DNA of 64,000 nt from UTCFX2 sp963726375 (GTDB taxonomy: Bacteria; Chloroflexota; Anaerolineae; Anaerolineales; UBA4823). Position numbers and translations under genes: made by a program. Every line of letters starts with the position of its first letter. The first letter of the stretch is position 1. The stretch is from positions 272,219 through 336,218 of the forward strand of contig CAVSCE010000014.1 of NCBI GenBank assembly GCA_963726375.1, written 5' to 3'. This document shows positions 61,296-64,000 of the stretch, in pieces. Under the pieces are notes generated by a model. The model was not told the DNA's origin. It did not search any database and saw nothing but the letters and a program-made list of their open reading frames with translations.

Positions 61296-61650
61296 TTATT
61301 CGACGGAAGATTTCTGTGTGAAAGGCTCATAAACTTCTTTTTTTGCATAATAGCCGTGATATTCTGGAGGCAGCAGCTCTGCAATTTTCTCCATGATCAG
61401 ATCTGCGTGATGCTGGCGTTCAGCCCGCCTGGCTTCCCCTTTGGTCTGGATGGGTGGCAGATAAAGCGGCTTGCCGATCCGCATCTCAAGGTGCTGGCGG
61501 TGGCCTTTTATCGCTTCCTTAAAAAAATCATCATGGGTGCCCATGATCCCAACAGGGACGATCGGAACGCCAGCCTGGTCTGCCAGATAGGCTACACCAG
61601 GAAGAGCCCGCTTCATCCCCAGGTGTGAGAGCGTCCGCCTCGGGGGTTTA
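61296..61650 (-). pseudogene. C-terminal half of a second PlsC acyltransferase, fused to the GGDEF fragment
   Basis: The preserved part runs from the glycine-rich block III (PRGGRSHT) through GMKRALPGVAYLADQAGVPIVPVGI and GKPLYLPPI to the stop at 61296. The N-terminal half with the NHX4D catalytic motif is absent; immediately upstream the sequence is diguanylate-cyclase coding. The junction is at about 61645-61655. One further frame break separates HT(W) from GMKRAL. Either a genomic deletion or an assembly chimera joined two neighbouring genes; an active enzyme is not expected from this form. Confidence 0.7.
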
Positions 61651-62331
61651 GCCGCATTTCATCGGTAAGGGCATTTTGAATTTTATAAATAGCCAGCTTT
61701 GCCGCATCCTGGTCTGTTTCGGGTAAAAGTATTACGAATTCATCTCCGCCCAACCGTGCAATGATATCCGTACTTCGCAATTGGCTCTTTACCCGGTCAA
61801 CTACAGCACATAGAAGCTTATCGCCGGTTTTATAGAGCCCATTGGTCATTTACAGTTTTAAAGTTCCAGGTCGATATAGGCGACGGTGATGGGGTGTTTG
61901 TATCTTTGCGAACGATCCAGTTCTGTTTGTGCCAATTCAAAAAAGTGACGTCGATTTGGAATACCGGTCAGGTAATCGGTGCGGGCCAAATTCTTTTCAC
62001 TTTCCAGCGCCTTCAAAGCCGGCAAAAGAAGTGTCACTAAAACAAAAAAACCCAAACGTACGATAGTATTCCAATAACGAATTAGAGGCTGTGAGTAGGA
62101 TTGTCCAGCCAAATCATCGGCGATGAACCACATGACGGCACTGGCGCCGCTGATAATAAGCCCAGGGGTTTTTCCAGAGAACCATGTGACTATAACAATG
62201 GGGATCAAATAGAAAACCGAAAAAGCAAGCTCACTGCCTGTGACAATATCAACGATGCCTATACAGACTACAAAAGCAATGCCTGTTAGTATCCAGAAAA
62301 GTGAACTGCTTTTTTCAAGCTGTTTTAGCAT
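61650..62331 (-). pseudogene. Membrane diguanylate cyclase (GGDEF) truncated at its C terminus
   Basis: N-terminal membrane region of four or more helices (FWILTGIAFVVCIGIVDIV, LAFSVFYLIPIVIVTWF) then a GGDEF domain: ARTDYLTGIPNRRHFFELAQ, AYIDLE, frame breaks near 61858 (the alternate frame gives NFKTVNDQW), and the active-site RLGGDEFVILLPE. After QNALTDEMRLN the domain's last third (the xSIGVA and ADxALYxAK parts) is missing and PlsC-like sequence follows. It would make cyclic di-GMP if whole. As drawn it lacks the C-terminal strands needed for the fold. Confidence 0.8.
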
Positions 62332-62367
62332 ATTTATTCGCTGGTGCTAATTTTCATAAATACTTTT

Positions 62368-62414
62368 CATTCCTTTTTCCCAAATCCCAAGCTTGGATTT
62401 GGGAAAAAGGAATG
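62368..62414. repeat. 20-bp perfect inverted repeat with a 7-nt loop
   Basis: CATTCCTTTTTCCCAAATCC (62368-62387), loop CAAGCTT, and its exact complement at 62395-62414. It lies upstream of the GGDEF start (62331) and has no adjacent T-run in the direction of neighbouring genes. It is not a typical terminator; a small mobile or structural element is possible. Confidence 0.8.
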
Positions 62415-62526
62415 GGGGTCACTGCCTCGGGTGAAGTATAAACTTAATTTTCGGGGATGACGGAGCATTCCCTTTTTGGTTTCGACAGGCTCGATCCAAG
62501 TGAAACAACCAATCATCATGGAAGAT
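62415..62526. other. Non-coding stretch with dispersed-repeat-like sequence
   Basis: No gene is supported. Fragments such as TTCGGGGATGACGGAG and TTTCGACAGGCTC resemble motifs common in intergenic repeats of environmental genomes. Copy number could not be tested. Confidence 0.35.
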
Positions 62527-62565
62527 AAAAGGCTTGGGAAAAGTTGCGACTTTCCCAAGCCTTTT
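62527..62565 (-). terminator. Strong bidirectional-type terminator hairpin
   Basis: AAAAGGCTTGGGAAA and TTTCCCAAGCCTTTT form a perfect 15-bp stem with a 9-nt loop, with A/T runs on both sides. It lies downstream of the minus-strand accessory genes. Confidence 0.85.
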
Positions 62566-62571
62566 CATTTC

Positions 62572-62719
62572 AGAATATTTTTTCGCCCCTTGACAGCTTC
62601 TGCTCATCGATGGGCGGCTCATTGATTTATCAGAACACATCTTCCAGCTTGCGAAGTTTTTCTTTTGACCTTTAGTCTCAATAAGCAAGTTCGCCATTGA
62701 GCGTCCAAACTTTTTCATG
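62572..62719 (-). CDS. Possible small broken gene before the terminator
   Basis: Not recognised. From ATG 62719 the frame reads MKKFGRSMANLLIETKGQKK. In the neighbouring frame it continues KLRKLEDVF, two stops, then INEPPIDEQKLSRGEKIF and a stop shortly before the terminator hairpin. The alternate-frame continuation and correct placement before a terminator suggest a ~45-50-residue protein with one or two base errors. The longer open frame running through the terminator to 62419 is unlikely to be real. Confidence 0.3.
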
Positions 62720-62758
62720 ATTTGAAGTTGGGGAGATGCAGTGTGCTGGGTTGCCCGG

Positions 62759-63271
62759 TCAGCAATCGAATACGAACCAGCAGATTTCGTTTCGCAACCG
62801 CTGATCGTCCAGAACAAGATCGCGAATCACATCCGGAGCTGCTCACGTTGCCATTGACACTCCAAGCGACCTGCCTTGTCCCGTTCACTCTCAACGACGG
62901 CTGCCCGTGCAGCCTTGATTGCATAGGCGGCTGCACCTAACTCATGTGCCGCAACATGTGCCACTGCCGCAGCCTGTCCGGCTGCATATGCCGCCTCTCT
63001 TGCCGCTCCGCGCAACTCTCTGGCTGCTCCATGGCGTGACCAGCAGCAGTTCGGGCTTGCGTCATCGTGATTTCGCCGCGCACCCATGCCCGAGCTTGAG
63101 CGATCGCATGAGAGGCCGCGGGTCTGAAGGTTGCGTCGACTCGAACAGGTGCAGGACATGTTCAGCACACGTTGCGGCCCACAGGGCGAGCAACCGATGG
63201 CCGGATTTTGTGAGCGTCCCTCCGCGGCGTATGGTGATAAATCTGGGGTCTCGCTTCTTGGGTAATATCAT
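62759..63271 (-). CDS. Imm5-like immunity protein, about three frameshifts
   Basis: 171 codons in all. Start MILPKKRDPRFITIRRGGTL then HRLLALWAATCAEHVLHLFE. A second frame gives ASHAIAQARAWVRGEITMTQA. A third gives the Ala/His-rich helix AAREAAYAAGQAAAVAHVAAHELGAAAYAI and KAGRLECQWQREQL. The original frame returns with RDLVLDDQRLRNEICWFVFDC and the stop at 62759-62761. This pattern matches the all-helical predicted immunity proteins of the Imm5-like type, from memory. No toxin gene is within the window on this side. Breaks are probably base errors, but decay in an accessory region cannot be excluded. Confidence 0.6.
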
Positions 63272-63339
63272 TCGTTAGTTTCTTATGCGTTCCTTAGCCA
63301 ACTACGTGTTATACGACTTTCGATGGTTCAAAATCAAAT

Positions 63340-63507
63340 TCACGAGTTCTTTAGGAATTTCAAATAGAAGGCTAGAAAAACCAAAACAATGCCGATATTC
63401 GCCATCAGCCGTCCCCAGAAGTGATTCTTGAAGAAAAGTAAATCCACGCTAACGACAACCGCTATCATTAGCAAAGCGAAAAGCACGCCATAGATAGTTT
63501 TTGTCAT
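63340..63507 (-). CDS. Small two-helix membrane protein of unknown function
   Basis: 55 residues from ATG 63507 (MTKTIYGVLF); the frame extends to 63540 through a less likely start. Two hydrophobic segments (VLFALLMIAVVVSVDLLFF and LMANIGIVLVFLAFYLKFL) flank a short loop with Arg and Trp. The ATG lies 3 nt after the TGA of a preceding 40-residue open frame, a coupling-like arrangement. Intact, unlike its neighbour. Could be a small accessory or cassette gene. Confidence 0.6.
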   Translation of the reverse strand: MTKTIYGVLFALLMIAVVVSVDLLFFKNHFWGRLMANIGIVLVFLAFYLKFLKNS

Positions 63508-63508
63508 T

Positions 63509-63636
63509 TCAATTCTCCAGTTCAAATATATCACAGACACCTACCCATGGAGTCGCTGGATTTTCATTTAGACCCTCTTGCGGCTCTTCCTGTTCTCGAC
63601 AGCCGAGCGGACTCACCACGAAGGAAGATGCAGCCA
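63509..63636 (-). CDS. Possible tiny exported or orphan peptide
   Basis: About 42 residues from an ATG near 63636, ending 63509 (…GVCDIFELEN), just upstream of the two-helix protein. With upstream in-frame codons to 63718 the start would resemble a signal peptide (FAAFFFMAASSFVVSPLGC). No family recognised. Supported only by the close coupling to the following gene. Confidence 0.25.
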
Positions 63637-63686
63637 TGAAGAAGAAGGCGGCGAAGTTAGGCTTCCAACTAATTCCTACCTGAATG

Positions 63687-63881
63687 TCAAAGCTGGTGAT
63701 GAGAAAAGGCATCCTCACATTGAAGATGCCTTGTTTGCATTTTAACTGCTTGAAAGGTTTTTAGCCTTTGCGCTTGATATTCAAAGAGAAATCTGCTTGA
63801 ACTGGCACGTCTGATGATGATCTCAATGGCGCTCGTGATTACTTTGGTTTCTGAGAACGCTTTGTTGGGCAGCCATTTCAT
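63687..63881 (-). CDS. Small protein of unknown function
   Basis: 64 residues, MKWLPNKAFSETKVITSAIEIIIRR onward, rich in Ser/Arg. Not recognised. The ATG overlaps the stop of the next upstream frame (ATGA at 63878-63881), which favours a real gene. The C-terminal third runs through a small hairpin (AAGGCATC…GATGCCTT), so the true end may differ because of a base error. Confidence 0.35.
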   Translation of the reverse strand: MKWLPNKAFSETKVITSAIEIIIRRASSSRFLFEYQAQRLKTFQAVKMQTRHLQCEDAFSHHQL

Positions 63882-64000
63882 ACTTTCCTTTCGCTCTGCC
63901 GTCGATTGCGAATGAACATAATAACCGCGCCGACAACTCCAACGAGGAAAGCCGCCGAACAGAGCATTGTGAAAATTATACTCAGAGCTTCATTCACAGG
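63878..64000 (-). CDS. Small single-helix membrane protein (partial or near-complete)
   Basis: The minus-strand frame from the window edge reads VNEALSIIFTMLCSAAFLVG, then VVGAVIMFIRNRR and a basic tail, ending at TGA 63878-63880. One transmembrane helix is followed by positively charged residues, so the C terminus should be cytosolic. The GTG at 63997 could be the start (39 codons), or the gene may begin outside the window. Confidence 0.4.
   Translation of the reverse strand, partial: PVNEALSIIFTMLCSAAFLVGVVGAVIMFIRNRRQSERKV

Noticed and set aside
62419..62817. 132-codon open frame on the minus strand
   Set aside because: It passes straight through a strong terminator hairpin and the repeat-like stretch, and its parts match better as fragments of other frames.
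63272..63339. Integron attC site between the small membrane gene and the Imm5-like gene
   Set aside because: GTTATACG-like core sequence is present but no matching partner core or folded inner repeats were found within the window.
1..64000. Genome-wide programmed ribosomal frameshifting as an explanation for the many split genes
   Set aside because: The breaks go in both directions, occur at unrelated short homopolymers, and lack shared slippery heptamers or downstream structures; base errors explain them more simply.
1..64000. tRNA genes, CRISPR arrays, phage or insertion-sequence transposase genes
   Set aside because: No cloverleaf with a GGTTCGAATCC-type T-arm, no regularly spaced repeats and no DDE/DEDD or integrase motifs were seen.

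Overview
The window looks like a chromosomal segment of a Chloroflexota bacterium, probably Anaerolineae-like. This is inferred from the mix of genes: a FadN/FadA/FadE-type beta-oxidation set, a pyrophosphate-type phosphofructokinase, a one-piece E1 alpha/beta 2-oxoacid dehydrogenase, secreted proteins with Thr/Pro-rich linkers, LCP and DUF4013 proteins, and a type A RNase P RNA. No phage, CRISPR array, tRNA or complete insertion sequence was seen. No database search was possible.

The dominant technical feature is roughly 35 one-base frame breaks in otherwise well conserved genes, including rpoC, uvrB, argH, glmM, pgm and a 2-oxoacid dehydrogenase. Many of those that could be placed precisely fall in short homopolymers (CCC, GGGG, AAA) and restore the family's normal length when corrected. 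They are best read as indel sequencing errors. Affected genes are given here as single reconstructed features.

Layout. 1-5.2 kb: end of a DMT transporter, ftsK, a GNAT, a CPBP protease, a DoxX protein and rnpB. 5.2-10.7 kb: uvrB, a Met/Gly-rich secreted DUF2680 protein, an OmpR/BaeS-type two-component pair and ybaK. 10.7-13.6 kb: argH and argG behind a promoter, a small Arg-containing leader peptide ORF and a terminator/antiterminator pair that together look like a transcription attenuator. 13.6-17.7 kb: fused E1, a MATE-like transporter and a MOSC protein. 17.8-28 kb: a fatty-acid oxidation regulon (TetR with a perfect operator palindrome, MBL hydrolase, two acyl-CoA dehydrogenases, FadN-like, thiolase, SCP2) interrupted by a CBS/CorC gene and a lipoprotein. 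28-37.6 kb: LysM protein, PPi-type PFK, methylmalonyl-CoA mutase, hybrid kinase, DUF4013, thioesterase, PflX-like radical SAM. 37.7-43.1 kb: homocysteine methyltransferase and three sugar-phosphate mutases (pgm, deoB, glmM). 43.1-48.4 kb: a YbhGFSR-like ABC-2 efflux operon under a TetR. 48.4-60.5 kb: SRAP, LCP, TPR-like protein, OsmC, rpoC with a long leader, and a large sensor kinase. 60.5-64 kb: a PlsC acyltransferase, a GGDEF/PlsC chimeric junction, then a gene-poor accessory stretch with strong hairpins, an Imm5-like immunity gene and tiny membrane proteins.

The best candidate for something undescribed is the argG leader. A promoter drives an almost leaderless 30-residue peptide with three Arg codons. 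The third codon begins a strand that can pair, 12 bp with one bulge, with the left side of a strong terminator just before argG. The second candidate is the Met-rich secreted protein beside a sensor kinase with a Met-rich sensor loop.
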